A stretch of 64,000 nt of DNA from Sanghuangporus weigelae (Eukaryota; Basidiomycota; Agaricomycetes; Hymenochaetales; Hymenochaetaceae): assembly GCA_033182465.1 (NCBI GenBank), contig CP137318.1:930001-994000 (forward strand), in the 5' to 3' direction. Below, one piece after another: positions 48,654 to 60,400 of this stretch. Both the position numbers and the translations under genes were made by a program. The number at the start of each line of letters is the position of its first letter. The stretch's first letter is position 1. Under the pieces are notes generated by a model. The model had not been told where the DNA came from. It saw nothing but the letters and a program-made list of their open reading frames with translations, and did no database searches.

Positions 48654-51600
48654 GAGTACCTAGGCCAGCCACCAGGCGACGATTCGGGCTTATATCAAGG
48701 TGAGAGACACGCTGAAGACTATGATTTCTCGTTATAACCGGGGCAGAGCACTTCCAGCTGCTACTTCTACTCAACAAGCGGGCCCATCGTCTCTACAGGC
48801 AAATGTATCTGTTCGCGAGCCAACTGAATTAAAGAAGGAGCCTGAGGAAGTCCGAACGAATTTCGAGGCATACCGAAAAGAAATGGGCGTTGGTGCCATC
48901 AAGCTTCGTGAAGTTCTGCAATACCAGCGTGAATCCAGTCAACTGCGTGCGGCATTCGCAAAGGCTAACGCGAGGATTGAATTCCCCAATGGTGAGTTTG
49001 TTTCCTTTGTGTCCTCAACTGGTCAAGCTCACCATTTGGGTCAGAGCGGCATCGCACGGCTCAGGAACAGTGCATCATGCACGAGCGAGAAGCTCAAAAT
49101 TTGCAGAAACGGAACTGACAACTGTACGATCGATACACACGTCTGGATATCGCATGTAACTATGCTGCTGAAGAATTGGCCTCCGCTGATACCCAGATCG
49201 AGCGATTGCGGAACGAATGCTCCATTCTTCGTGCAGAAAAGAAGATCTGGGAGGTGCATAGCCGTTAACTTACTCGTCTTGTGATTCATATTGACTCGAG
49301 ATGCAGAATGTGCGGACACGACTTATTGACGAGAATAAAGTCCTGTCTCTGGAGCGGTCTCGTATGGCGGACTTGATTGCCAACATGCGGAAAATGCACA
49401 ATAACATCGACAAGGCGAACGGCAGTGATAGGCGAAGATTTGAGTCCCAAATCCATAATCTGGAGGCCTAAGCGTAAGTGTTCCTCAAAATCGCGTCTGC
49501 TTTAGCGTAGTAACATTCAATTCTGAATGCTTTAGTCAGGAACTTCGAACTCAGCTATCTCGCGAGCGCGACACAGTCCGACAAATTTCATTGCAGAAGG
49601 ATATCGAAGTTCAGGAACTGCGAACTAAGGTTGATCGCTCTGTAAGTTAAATACTTCTGCTGAAAATGTCTCCTACGTTATTGAATATTATGGCAGGTGG
49701 AGAACTCGTCAAAAGCCCGAGTCTCTTGTGGAGGCTGAGACGAGTCGGAAACACCTACAAGAACGAGTGTATGAGCTTGTCAAGCAGGTGCAGACGAATG
49801 AAGAAAAGATTGCCGTTTACGAGCGACGTTCTTCCTCGGCCACTGGCACGACTGGGGACATTTCACGTCCACCCGCCGGCGAAGACGGCTCGGAGCAGGA
49901 ACTCAAGGTTGAAGTCGCCGAACTCCGGTAAATACGACCGTAATCTTGTATCCACTGGTTATTGACCTTTTTGGTGCCACATAGGGGCGCATTGAAGGCT
50001 GCCGAAGTTGATCTCGCCGCTGCCCGCAGTCATGTGCAGCAATTCCAGGAAATCAGCTAGGCTAATGAAGCTGCTTTGCAATCACTGTCTGCCACGCATG
50101 ACGAGTAGAAGCCATCGACCGAAGCTCAGATTGCTAGAGTCGAAGTACGGTAGCTTATTCGTCCTCTGCATCATATGCTGATCTTCATCATATATAGGCT
50201 GAACGGAAGGTACTTGAGGAGAAAGTATCATTTCTGCAGGACGAGATGACTCGACTTAACACGAAAAACGGTGAGCTCCAGCAAACGCTCGAAAAGGAAC
50301 GCGAAGCGTACGCTCAGGACAAGAAGATGCTGGAGGGCACGAATGTTGATATCGCCAACGCTGAGATGAGCTCGCGCACCGACCAAACATCTCGCGAGAA
50401 CGAGATACGAGAGCAGATGGAGCGTACCAAGGTGGGTCTATTATGATGTCAAGAACATTCTGAACTTATCCGCTGTATTAAGACCGCCGAAGAGAAATAT
50501 TCTCGCGAAATCGTCGCTCATGCCGAGTCAATCGAAGTCGTGGACGCTTTCAAGAACGAGCTCAGCGAGGTACAGGCTTCTTTACGCGAGAAAAGTTCAA
50601 GCTGAGACTGCTCAGGCTAATTCGACCGCATCGGAAGCTAGTTGGAACCAGTAGCGAGAAGTTCTTAACAAGGAGATTGCAGATCTCACAGCCTGGTAAG
50701 CATAGCTATTCGTTCTCTTCCTCATAGATCTCTAAGCAAGAATATAGTGGCAAAGACCTTGCGGCACGAATGACCTGCTTTCACCAGCAGCGAGAAGCGC
50801 CAGCTGCTGAGAGAGAAGAGATGGAGAATCGGCTCCGCAATATTGAGGGTCTACTGGATGGAATCCTCCGCGATTTAGCAAGAGCAATACCCGAGGAGCC
50901 GACATCAGAAATAAGTTCAGATACCTCTTCTGCGCTCCGGACATACATCGACCGTCTCCGGGATCGTCGACACGAACCAATACATATGCCGGCTCCTGTT
51001 AGGGCTCCTCCTCCCGCAGTGGACTCTGAATGGCTAGAATTCCTGTCTGAGCCACCTCCGGTCACTGAACACCCGATCCAGGGACCCTCTCCGTTGGTTC
51101 CTCTTTATCGGCGTGCACCACGTCGTCGTCGAGAAAGCATAAGTCCACCAGTAAGCATTGAATGGCCTATCCGCTCACGGTCTGTTCCTCCTTCGCCACC
51201 ATCATTGCGGCCTCGTGGTATAAGATCACCCTGGACCCGGCCGCGAGTGCCGCGAAGCGATTTCTATCCCGAGTCGCCCTATGATGATACTGAACGGCCT
51301 TCTCCATTTGATCTTCGAGATCAAGGCCATCCACGTCCACCGCGTCGTCCCCTTTCTACTCGGGTGGGTGGCCGGCGGCCTCATGACCGAGACGAAGATA
51401 TTGACATGCTAGATAATATACATCGTCTCCGACGACAGAGGCGCCCCGGTACAGACGGTCGCTTTGATGTTACTGTGCCAGGAGCTGGAGTACGCAATTT
51501 TATCTAATGGTTTTCGAGCAGAAAGTATTGACGTAGACTATTTAGGAACGGAGTCCCAGCTTCGAGGTCGTTCAGCCTCCTTCACACTCGGCCCCACCAG

Positions 51601-52683
51601 CTATGGTAAGTCATCTAGATCTTTCAAATCCTCGCTTGTGTAGTTAAGTTCGCCAACCTGGAGTCTGTCAGTTCTCAGGCCTCTCGTATGCGCCAAGCTG
51701 CGGATTCAAACACGAACGTGCCAGAGTTGAGTGACGGTGATGATGTGGATGGCCGTGTGGTGGAACTGCGTTCCGTAGTCGCCTATCTGCGCAAGGAGGA
51801 GGAAATTGTTGACCTTCGACTGGAGCTCTCCAAGCAGGAGAATGCACGACAAAAGGCACAGATCGACCATCTCAGCCAGGCTCTTCAGGAAACAAGGACG
51901 GCACTGTTAAGTGTTCGTTCGTACCGTTTCTGCTTATCCTTACAATGCATACTAACTCTTTCAAAAGGAGCGTGAAGAAGCAGTGAAAGCTGCCAGTAAT
52001 GCTGCTGAGTATGCCATACTGTTGGAGAGGATCAACCAACTCAACATTCTCCGTGAAAGCAACGCCACTCTTCATGAAGAGTGAAGCACAAGCTCGCAAA
52101 GCACGCTAGCTTGAGACGGCGCTCAATCACCTCCGATCAGAACTGAATTCGCTTAAAGAAGAAGCGAAGACGTTCCGTGCTGAGCTCGATGTGATGCCAA
52201 GAATGCTCAGATTCAATAGCTTGAAGACGAGAGCCGTCAATGGAAGGAACACAACGCTCAGCTTCTTACGAAGGCAAGTTAACTGATTCGTATTCATAAT
52301 ACTAGTACTTGACGGCTTATTGACAGCAACTAGTACGATCGTATTGACCCGAACGACGTCCAAGCTCTCAAGGACGGATGAGATCGAAGACTTACAGATT
52401 GATCTCCGTAAGGCCGAGGAAGAGAAGGCAGCTTACGCCGGCGGGACAGATGCTCAGACTAAACTTGTATGTGTGGCTCTCTTTCGAAACAGACGCTTCC
52501 CTGATTGATCGACCTTACAGCTCGAGGACACGCAGGCCACACTTGCCGACTTATGAATGAAATACACGTCTCTAGGGCAAGAATCTCGCAATCGACTTGG
52601 GCAACTGAATCAACAAATCTTCAAGTTGAACGAGACTGTCGCTGAGTTGCGAAAGCAAGTCAAGGACCTAACCGATGAAAAGG
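48636..52683 (+). pseudogene. MLP1: Decayed copy of nucleoporin TPR/MLP1
   Basis: Across 4 kb the plus strand codes long coiled-coil pieces in the order of the nuclear-basket protein Mlp1/TPR. Near 48960: FAKANARIEFPNG; near 49560: LSRERDTVRQISLQKDIE; near 49730: VEAETSRKHLQERVYEL; near 51790: RKEEEIVDLRLELSKQENA; near 52030: LERINQLNILRESNATLHE; near 52570: SLGQESRNRLGQLNQQIFK. Introns are still present between pieces, so this is a DNA-level copy and not a retrocopy. At least five stop codons lie in frame within exons (for example in the pieces near 48662, 49467, 50059 and 50652), and the C-terminal part of the protein is missing. A foreign segment splits it at 50791-51657. Confidence 0.82.
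50791..51657 (+). other. Foreign open segment inside the MLP1 pseudogene
   Basis: MLP1-like sequence stops after KDLAARMTCFHQQ (about 50790) and resumes with LESVSSQASRMRQAAD (51658). In between, a frame open to 51507 codes about 240 residues: a short helical start (EREEMENRLRNIEGLLDGIL), then a Pro/Arg-rich, likely disordered tail (RRAPRRRRESISPP; RSRSVPPSPPSLRPRG). An alternative GT-AG path near 51490-51545 would extend it. It has no stops while the flanking pseudogene has many, so it came later or was under constraint. I do not recognise it. Confidence 0.55.
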
Positions 52684-52999
52684 TCAGGTCGTGTGACAGT
52701 CACAGTGGTGGTTAGACGGCGGAATTGCATTTTGTAGTACCTGTCTATGCAAAAAGAAGCTGATAATGTTCTATAGAATGCAGTAGTTCTTAGATAGAAA
52801 GCCATGTATTAGATATATATGTTGTATGTTTTTTTGTTTGCCTATGGTAAGTGTTGACTGCGAAAATTTTGACCTTTTGTGACATGTCAAGAGCCATGTC
52901 GCGACTCGCGATGCGGCTCTGTCTGATTGTGTCTCTTGCTTCTCATCAACAACTTCTCATCAACAACTTCTTGGATACAATCAATTCTACATTTCTTCT
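52684..52999. other. Spacer between pseudogene and interrupted gene
   Basis: AT-rich sequence with TTAGATATATATGTTG near 52808 and a local direct repeat (CTTCTCATCAACAA twice, near 52940-52965). It should include the promoter of the next gene. Confidence 0.5.
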
Positions 53000-53720
53000 A
53001 TGGCTGCTTCCGTCTCAGGGGCTCTGTCTGTCCTTCCCAGCCATGATGCTTCTAGCTTTATCAACAGCATCATGGCAGAAGCACCCGGTGCTTCTGACTC
53101 TGTTCAGGCTGTTCAGGTGAGCTAAACTTAGCACTGAAGTTCTCAGCTGACTTCTGGCTTCTACAGGAGGGTCTGGCACTCATTGAGGAGGAGGAGGATA
53201 CTTGGGCTTTGGATGGGCTGGGGTTGCAGGAGAAAATCAAGGAGATTCTTAAGGACTTTCAGGTGGTGGATGGGTCTGCTGAGGGCCAGTTTGCGTCAGA
53301 GATGGTGAAGGGACACATTACTGATAATACACTGAAGGGGCATATAAGGTGAGTAGCTTATACCTTCTCTCTGATCTTCTTGTAGCTAATATTTTCTGTT
53401 AGGATCATTTCCAATTACATTGCCTATCATCGCAAGCGCAATTGCAATTGGAATCCTACAGCTGTGACTGCCACCACACCTCATGATATTGTCCTTTTCC
53501 TTACCTTCAAGTGTGGCCCTAAGGACCAGGGCTTTCAGGGAAACAAGGTATGTGCTTGCACTTTAATTTATTAACACTTTATCTCACAATCAAATTTAGT
53601 ATGCAACTGCAGTCTCCACTCGTGCTGCAATCACCTACTGGTATCTTCTGCTCAACCCCAATGCTGACCGTGTTGGTTGGAATGTGAATGGTGAAATTTG
53701 GTATGCACTTTTTTTATATT
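53000..53720 (+). CDS. 5' part of an unrecognised gene cut by the LTR element
   Basis: Exons 53000..53116, 53167..53348, 53403..53547 and 53600..53700 join in phase and give about 181 residues with no stop. The start is MAASVSGALSVLPSHDAS. The later part (IISNYIAYHRKRNCNWNP; TTPHDIVLFLTFKCGPKDQG; YATAVSTRAAITYWY) resembles the N-terminal portion of a large Agaricomycete protein family that I believe, without proof, to be tyrosine-recombinase-like. A GT donor follows at 53701, and the LTR begins 20 bases into that intron. The remaining exons, if still present, would lie beyond the right edge. The intact frame suggests that the gene was whole until recently. Confidence 0.6.
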
Positions 53721-55237
53721 TGTTAGGGAGTAGGCCCGGGGTTACACCGGTTCGATCCTTTTGCCTAAGCAGCGATATGTTGTGCAAAGGTGATCTTATC
53801 TACCCACGTCTGGCTGTACCACGCGGTCCCTTACTAGCCTTCTTAGTCGCGGTTCGAGTTATGGATGCTTTCAGATACGAGGTGATAGTAAAGCAGATTG
53901 GGATTTCCAAGAGGCGTGATAGTACAAAGCACACAGTAATAGCTCGCTGTAGGGCAAGCTTTACACCAGTGTGTTAAGAGGATCGAAAGATGGGGAAATG
54001 AGGGCCTAATCCTACAACTATTTATGCTCCCAGATATTCCATTTTCCGTCCTATTTCTTACTCATCCTGTCTCCACTTTACTCCACTTTTCTCCACCATT
54101 ACATCTGTTCCTTTGTCATCCTGCTGCGCTTTGCTCCACTTTGCTCCAATCTTTGTAAGGTCGTCTCCACTATGACAGAATTCTTTGGAGTTGCTGACTG
54201 AGACAATAGAGGTGGTGTTCCGATATGGAATGCTCCACTGTCAGTACTCCATAACAATGTCATTGCCGTCATTGAGTGGCATCTTTGCCCTTGGAGCGAT
54301 GTAGGCTGCTCGGTATGTGATCCTTCGGAATTCATCTCGAGGTCCAGCGAGGGTAAGCATAACTCGCACGTCAGTGTTAAGGTGTCGGGTCGGTGTAGAG
54401 TATGGTCCAAGGCATATCATGAACTGCATAAGCTCTGCTGGTGGGTTCTGCTGGGTTCTGGTGACTAGCCATGCTTTGCCTTCGTATCGTATATCTCGAA
54501 TGTAGCGCCATATCCTTCGTTGTATAAGGAGTTGTAATTGTTTGGTTTCCAGGTTCGCATCTCTCGGTAAATAAAGGTTTGCCTGTATCGTAGATGCTGG
54601 ACATGGTGTGTGCAACTCCGGTCTATACCATCCAATCATTCTCCAAGTTATCGGGTTCGCAGTTCGAGGGGTCCGCGTTGTGATCGTGAGTTCCTCTCGT
54701 TTCTTGGGTACTATTGGGCTTGGTGGATTGGAATGCATTGTATCCTGAAGGTGTCGCTCGGTTTCGATGTGACAGTCACGCGTACCAACCGTTGCCGTGC
54801 ATACTAAGTAGTATACTTCATAAAGGACCATGTAAACTCGTGCACAGATTTGACAGTGCTGAAATGCCAGTGAGGTCTCCATAAACCTTATTAGCCTTTA
54901 GCCTTTTAGCGTTTAGGCTTTAGTAGTTGTGCTTCTGGACTTCTAAGAAGTTTGATCGCTTCTTTTGATCGAGGTCGCTCTGGTTGCTTGGTCGGCGGCG
55001 TTAGAGTGGTAGTCCGCGGTAATAGGCGGTCGGCGGTGTTAGCTGTTAGCGGGATTACGTATCCGCTTCGGTGCTTCTAGCGCTCGGGTGGTAACGGGTT
55101 ACTGTTACCTAGGCCGCTCGATTGCTTGGGCCTTTGATAGCTGGCTTGGTTACCGGTCGCGTTTGGAAAGCTGATCGTGTAGATCTGTTGATCGCGTTGA
55201 TCCTGATGCGAGATTTTGAGCGGATCCTTTCACTACA
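53721..55237 (-). repeat. 3' LTR of the gypsy element, about 1.5 kb
   Basis: On the minus strand it runs from TGTAGTGAAAGG to CCCTAACA, so it has the TG...CA ends of an LTR, and a polypurine tract touches its inner end. It is long for a fungal gypsy LTR. It contains a frame of 213 codons (54882-54241, minus). The boundary is inferred without the second LTR. Confidence 0.75.
54241..54882 (-). other. Open frame of 213 codons inside the LTR
   Basis: The frame reads in the same direction as the element. It begins METSLAFQHCQIC and has a basic central part (LETKQLQLLIQRRIWRYIRD). No family was recognised. It may be a captured or chance frame; an identical copy should exist in the other LTR. Confidence 0.35.
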
Positions 55238-55249
55238 CCCCCCCTAAGA
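55238..55249 (-). promoter_or_regulatory. Polypurine tract of the gypsy element
   Basis: CTTAGGGGGGG on the minus strand directly precedes the TGTAG end of the LTR, the position of the plus-strand primer in LTR elements. Confidence 0.75.
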
Positions 55250-56211
55250 TGAACTTTCGGAGAAATGTTCATCCTAATCCGTGTGAAAGCTCGGATAAAG
55301 GGTCGCCTAGTGATGGTTGATTTTTGCTATCAAACCATCATCATCTCTGCTCCAAAATGTCGAAAGTCGCCGCTGCTGTTACTGTTTTTGTCGTTATTGT
55401 CGCGATTTTCGGCATAAATCATTGGATTTTGGAGCGTAAGAGGCGTGCTCAGGTAAGTGATGCATGCTCTGTGCCGTTTCGAGTTGTTAATCATCCTCTA
55501 GGAGGCTGACTTCGAAATGCAATCGTTCCAGCGCGATGTTACTACTGTCGCGCTTCGAGTTCACCTCGCGCTCGGTTATGACGTTGAGGATATCGATCCA
55601 GTCGTCGAAAATGCAGGTATTGCTTCGCAGGAACGTCGTGAAAAGGGTGTCTGGGAAGACATTGACTTGTAAAGGGTGGTGGGAAGGGATATGAATATGA
55701 AATGTGCATTATGTAAAGAATATGACGCAATTGAAAGTGATAAGAAAGAAATCATAAAGTCGTTAATGAATAAGTTTTATACCAATTTGGGAGTGAAGTT
55801 CCAGGTGTTTACCTACGGCTCTTCAACCCCCAAATGGAGTTTTTCGAAGAAAGAGTGTAATTGGAGTGCCTTTCAGCGTGAAGGCACATCCTAGCATGAT
55901 GCAAGGGAGTGACTTCACGTAAACTTTTGGCTTCTCCGTTGCATAGAGGATAATAAAAGGTAGGCATAATCTGCTAATTCGGAGCCGGCACAATAAAACA
56001 ATATACAAAATGTCTAGGCCCTTGTAGGTTCTTTGACACTTCTGCATAGTGCTTCATTTGTGCTGGTTGGCCGAATAAGCGTGAAATAAAGAGGTGCATA
56101 AAGCATAATTTGGTCGGATGTGACCATAAATATCATAAGGTAAGAATGAAATGCATAATTGACCATGTCGGGTCACGATATGGGAAAGGGGTTGCATAAA
56201 AGAAGAGTTGT
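55250..56211. other. Region between accessory frame and polypurine tract
   Basis: It holds no sense-strand gene of note. On the opposite strand a short frame with a membrane segment starts at 55357 (listed separately). The remainder is AT-rich and without long frames. Confidence 0.5.
55357..55509 (+). other. Antisense short frame with one membrane segment
   Basis: An ATG at 55357 opens a frame opposite to the element. It begins MSKVAAAVTVFVVIVAIFG, a clear single hydrophobic helix, followed by a basic ERKRRAQ. The sequence after it has coding-like bias in another frame. No family was recognised; whether it is expressed is unknown. Confidence 0.35.
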
Positions 56212-57210
56212 TTACAAATCTTCGGATTCTTCAGCCTCAGGTGTAGTCTGGGCCGAGTTCGCTGGGGTATATAGTTCCCTGCTTTCACCTTCTTCACTTG
56301 ACTCTGTATCGTCGGAGTGTATGTACATGTCCTCCTGTTCCGACATAGTAAGCATCTCGTCCGGCTGGTAGAGTTCGTTCGGGTACTGGTAGACTGAGAT
56401 CATCAGATCTTCCAGCAAGGGGTGTCGTGTAGCCTGTAGTTTTTCTCTGGCTTCTTCCTCTCGGTTGTTGAGTTCCATAAGGTAATGAGGGTCGTAGTTA
56501 ACCTCTTTGCCTTCGACTACGTGGTGCTCGATGTTGTCGAGTGGTACCTCGTCCGTAGTAGAGTTCCTCGCTTCAATAACCGTTCGGTATCTCGTTCCTT
56601 CGTAATACTTCGTCATGTTGAGTACCGTCATGAACTGCATGGTGTGGGATGCATAGAAGCCCGTCTGGTCGGCTATGTATATAATGTACTTCATCGCATC
56701 GATGCTCATCGGATGATAGTGACTCCATCGCATCATTCGGTTAAGAATTGCGGTAGTCATGTCTCGTCGGTAGGCGCAAATTTGAATTGCCGAATGATAG
56801 ATGCCCATGATGTTCTTGTATGTCGTTTCGTGCCTAAAGTCGATCTTGCCTCGATGTAATGCTTGTGTTTCGAGTTCGATCGCGTAGGTTAGAAATGCAT
56901 CATCATTGAGTCGGCGTAATGCTGCGTCTCGAGGGTTACTGAGTTTGAATAACCACTCGTCTGAGTGATTCGCCATCATAAGATGGGGTATTTCGTCTCG
57001 GTTGTGGTGGATTGCGTTCCACTTGTCGAATAGATCATCGAAGTACTTCCCTGGGCATAGGGGTACAATCTCATCTTCGTAGTTCTCTTCGTTGAATCGA
57101 TTGCACAGCTGTGGCCATTGATAACGTTCGGTCGGTGGCCTGAGTGTAAATGTCCATTCTGGTGCATCTTCTGGTTGACAGAATGCATGTAGCTCGTCGA
57201 AGATAGGCAT
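56212..57210 (-). other. Accessory frame of 332 codons after pol
   Basis: The frame lies downstream of pol in the element's direction, where env-like or other extra genes stand in some Ty3/gypsy elements. The product starts MPIFDELHAFCQPEDAPEW, is largely helical and acidic at the end (HSDDTESSEEGES), and has no signal peptide or membrane segment, so it is not an envelope protein. No known domain was recognised. About 250 bases separate it from the end of pol. Confidence 0.65.
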
Positions 57211-57464
57211 AGCTGAGTAGTGGTTCGCTTGTAGTGAAGTAGAGCTGTTGCGATTCGAGTTGTTGTTCGTTCAGCTCGAAGTTCTCCATGTTTTATACCA
57301 TCTTGTTGGTATGTCGGCGATGTCTTGCCTAATTCTTCTATCTCTGCTCTCGCTTTGGTGTGCCACATTGATGTCATTGCTTGGTAAGGTCGTTGGGGAC
57401 CTTACTCATCGTCTCTATTGTGGATCCATAAGCGGCTCCATCGGGTGGAGTGCATGTGATGCAA

Positions 57465-60400
57465 CTATTGCCTAACTCGTTTTCGTGCGGCGATCCATTG
57501 GTTAAGGTTCGGTGGCTGGATTGCCTGAGGATACTTTTTATGGAATGCTTCGATCATTTGATAGGAGTTCTTGAGGTTGTCAAGTGGCTCCCATGTTCGC
57601 TCCTGGTATCCTTTCCATTGGATAAGGTATTGGACCTTGCTCCGATGACGTCTTGTGTTATGAATTGTCTCCACTTCGTACTCTGCTTCTCCCTCCACTT
57701 CAATAGGTGGTGGTTCATCCAAAGTGGGTCTTCCAGGGTATTCCTTTCGTTTGTAAGGCCTGAGAAGACTCGCATGAAACACTGGGTGGATCGGAAGGGT
57801 TTCGGGTAAGCGTAATCTGAATGACACTTGTCCGACTGCCTTCTCGACTTTATAAGGCCCTGCCCATTTCATTGCAAGTTTCTTCGTTGGTTCCAATCGA
57901 CTGAGATTCCTCATGTCTAGTAACACTTCGTCTCCTGGCTTGTACTCTGGCAGTTTGCCTCGATGCAGGTCTGCATAAAGCTTCATTGCCTCATTCGCTT
58001 GCCTAATCGAATTATAGGCTTCTTGCTGTACTTGTCGAAGCTCCTCTAGGTGATTTATTGCTTCTGGGACGTTTGAATCACCGGTCTCCGCAACGTCCAG
58101 GTGAGGATGCCATCCATACAGTGTATAGAATGGTGACTGATGTGTAGTACTGTGCTTCCTGTTGTTGTAGGCGAATTCTGCTATATCGATGTACTCTGCC
58201 CAATCTGTTTGTCGGTAGGACACATAGCAGCGTAAGTACTGTTCAAGCTCTTGATTTAGTCGCTCGGTTTGACCATCGGTTTGTGGATGATACGCTGTAC
58301 TAGTTTTCCAATCGACATCGATGAGTCTGCAGAACTCCTTGAGGAATTGCGCGGTGAAGTTGCTACCTCGGTCGGAGATTACTCGTTTAGGGGCCCCGTA
58401 GTATTTGAAGACATGTTGGCGGAACAAACGTGCCAACTGCTTAGCATTGGGTATTCCTTGGCAAGGAATGAACTTCCCCATTTTAGTGAGTTTGTCCACT
58501 ATAACGAGTATCGCACTGTAGCCTTCATTGCTAACTGGTAAGTCGGTAATCAGGTCACAGGTTATGGTTTCCCATGGTTGATGTGGTGCCTCCAACGGTT
58601 GGAGCGGCGGATTTCGAAACTGTCGAATCGGTTTTGCACGCTGACATATGTCGCAGGTTGCGGTATATGCTCGGATCATTTCTTCCATCTTCGGCCAATA
58701 GTATGATCGCTTTACAAGCTCTATGGTCTTTTCTGCTCCTGGGTGGCCTGCAAGTTTGTGATCATGGCGCCTTCGGATTAGCAACGCTCGTAGGTTGGCG
58801 GACGGCGGGATATATAATGCATTGGTTACGTAGTGCAAACCGTTCCTGTAACTGTAGCCGTTGCTCTGCTTGATCGCCTGAATTTCCTTCTTAGCCTCCT
58901 CGGTATTGTAGTTCCTCTTGATCGTTCGGATAATAGGATCAGAGATAGTGACCATTTCAGTTTCTAGCTTGTATAGACCGTTGATCTCTGTGCGTCGCAA
59001 TGTTTGTTGCTTGATCGTATCAGGAGGTAATAAGGTAACTCCTAAGTTGTCCTTGTCCTCTGGCATATAGTCGGATCGTCGTGATAGCTCGTCCGCTTGG
59101 TTCTTCTTGCCTGGCCAATGGAGAATCTTGAAGTTATATCGTGATAACTCTAGTGCCCATCTTGCTTGACGTCTCGATAGATTCTGAGCTGTCATGAAGT
59201 ATCGGAGGTTTGCATGATCGCTTCGGATTGTTACTGGTTCTTTGGTTCCCTCCAATAGGTGTCTCCAATGCTTGAGTGCTTCCATGATTGCTAGCATCTC
59301 TTTGTCATGCGTCGGATAGTTTCGTTGGGTGTTCGTTAGAGTTTTCGACATGAAACCTAAAGGTCTCAGTTCTCCTTGGTTGTCTTCTTGTTGTAAGACT
59401 GCACCAATCGCTACATCGGATGCATCGGTTTCCAATGTATATGGTTTGTCTGGCTTTGGCATTGCCAATGCGACTTCCGTTTCGAATGCCTTCTTGATAC
59501 TTTCGAATGCCTTATCTTGTGCCTCTGCCCATATGAACTTGCGATCCTTTTTGATAAGGTCGCCAATAGGTGCGAATGTATCGGCATAGTTCCTGATGAA
59601 TCTTCGGTAGAAGTTACAAAATCCTTGGAACTTTCGAACTTGTCGTTTCGTCCTTGGCACTGGCCATTCGTGAATAGCTTTGAGCTTATAAGGATCCATC
59701 TGGATGCCTTTCGTTCCTACTACAAATCCCAAGTAGTCGAGCTGGGTTTGGAGGAAGTGACATTTCTCGATTTTGAGGTAAATGTCGAGCTCTCGGCATT
59801 TCTGTAGAATTGCCCTGAGGAGTTTCCAATGTTCCTCTTCAGTTTGTGCTTGACCAATAAGGTCGTCCAAATAGTTGAGTGCTTCTTCTGTCCTGAGCCA
59901 ATATTCGAAGTTGTCATTCATGAATCTTTGGAATACTGCAGGTGAGTTCTTCATTCCAAACATCATGACCTTTGGCTTGTAGACTGCATTGCCAACTCGG
60001 AATGCTGCCTTCCACTCGTCTCCTTCTCGGATTCGCAGGTTGTTGTAACCTGATCGCATGTCGAGTGTAAAGAAGAATTTTCCTTTCTCCAGTTTCTCTG
60101 GGAGAACACTCATGATCGGTATCGGGTATGGATCTGATACTGTCGTGTCGTTGATGTCTCGGTAATCGGTTACTGCTCGTGCTCCTCCGTCTTTCTTTCC
60201 TACAAAGAAGACTGGTGCTGCTACCGGACACGGTTCGTGTGGTTGAACCTTTTCAATCCATCCTTTGTCAAGTAACTCTTTGACATAAGCGTCGAGTGCT
60301 GCTTGCTCTTCTCGTGTGAGCTTGATAATAGGCCTTGGTTTCGGTAATGGTACTCCTTCTTTGAGGTTAATCGCCATATCCCATTTTGTATGCTTGGGTA

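Noticed and set aside
53735-53765. GGTTCGATCC, like the B box of a tRNA gene
   Set aside because: No acceptor stem, D arm or anticodon arm can be drawn around it, and it lies inside the LTR.
56212-57210. Envelope gene in the gypsy element
   Set aside because: The product lacks a signal peptide, membrane anchor and cysteine pattern, so it was called an accessory frame of unknown role.
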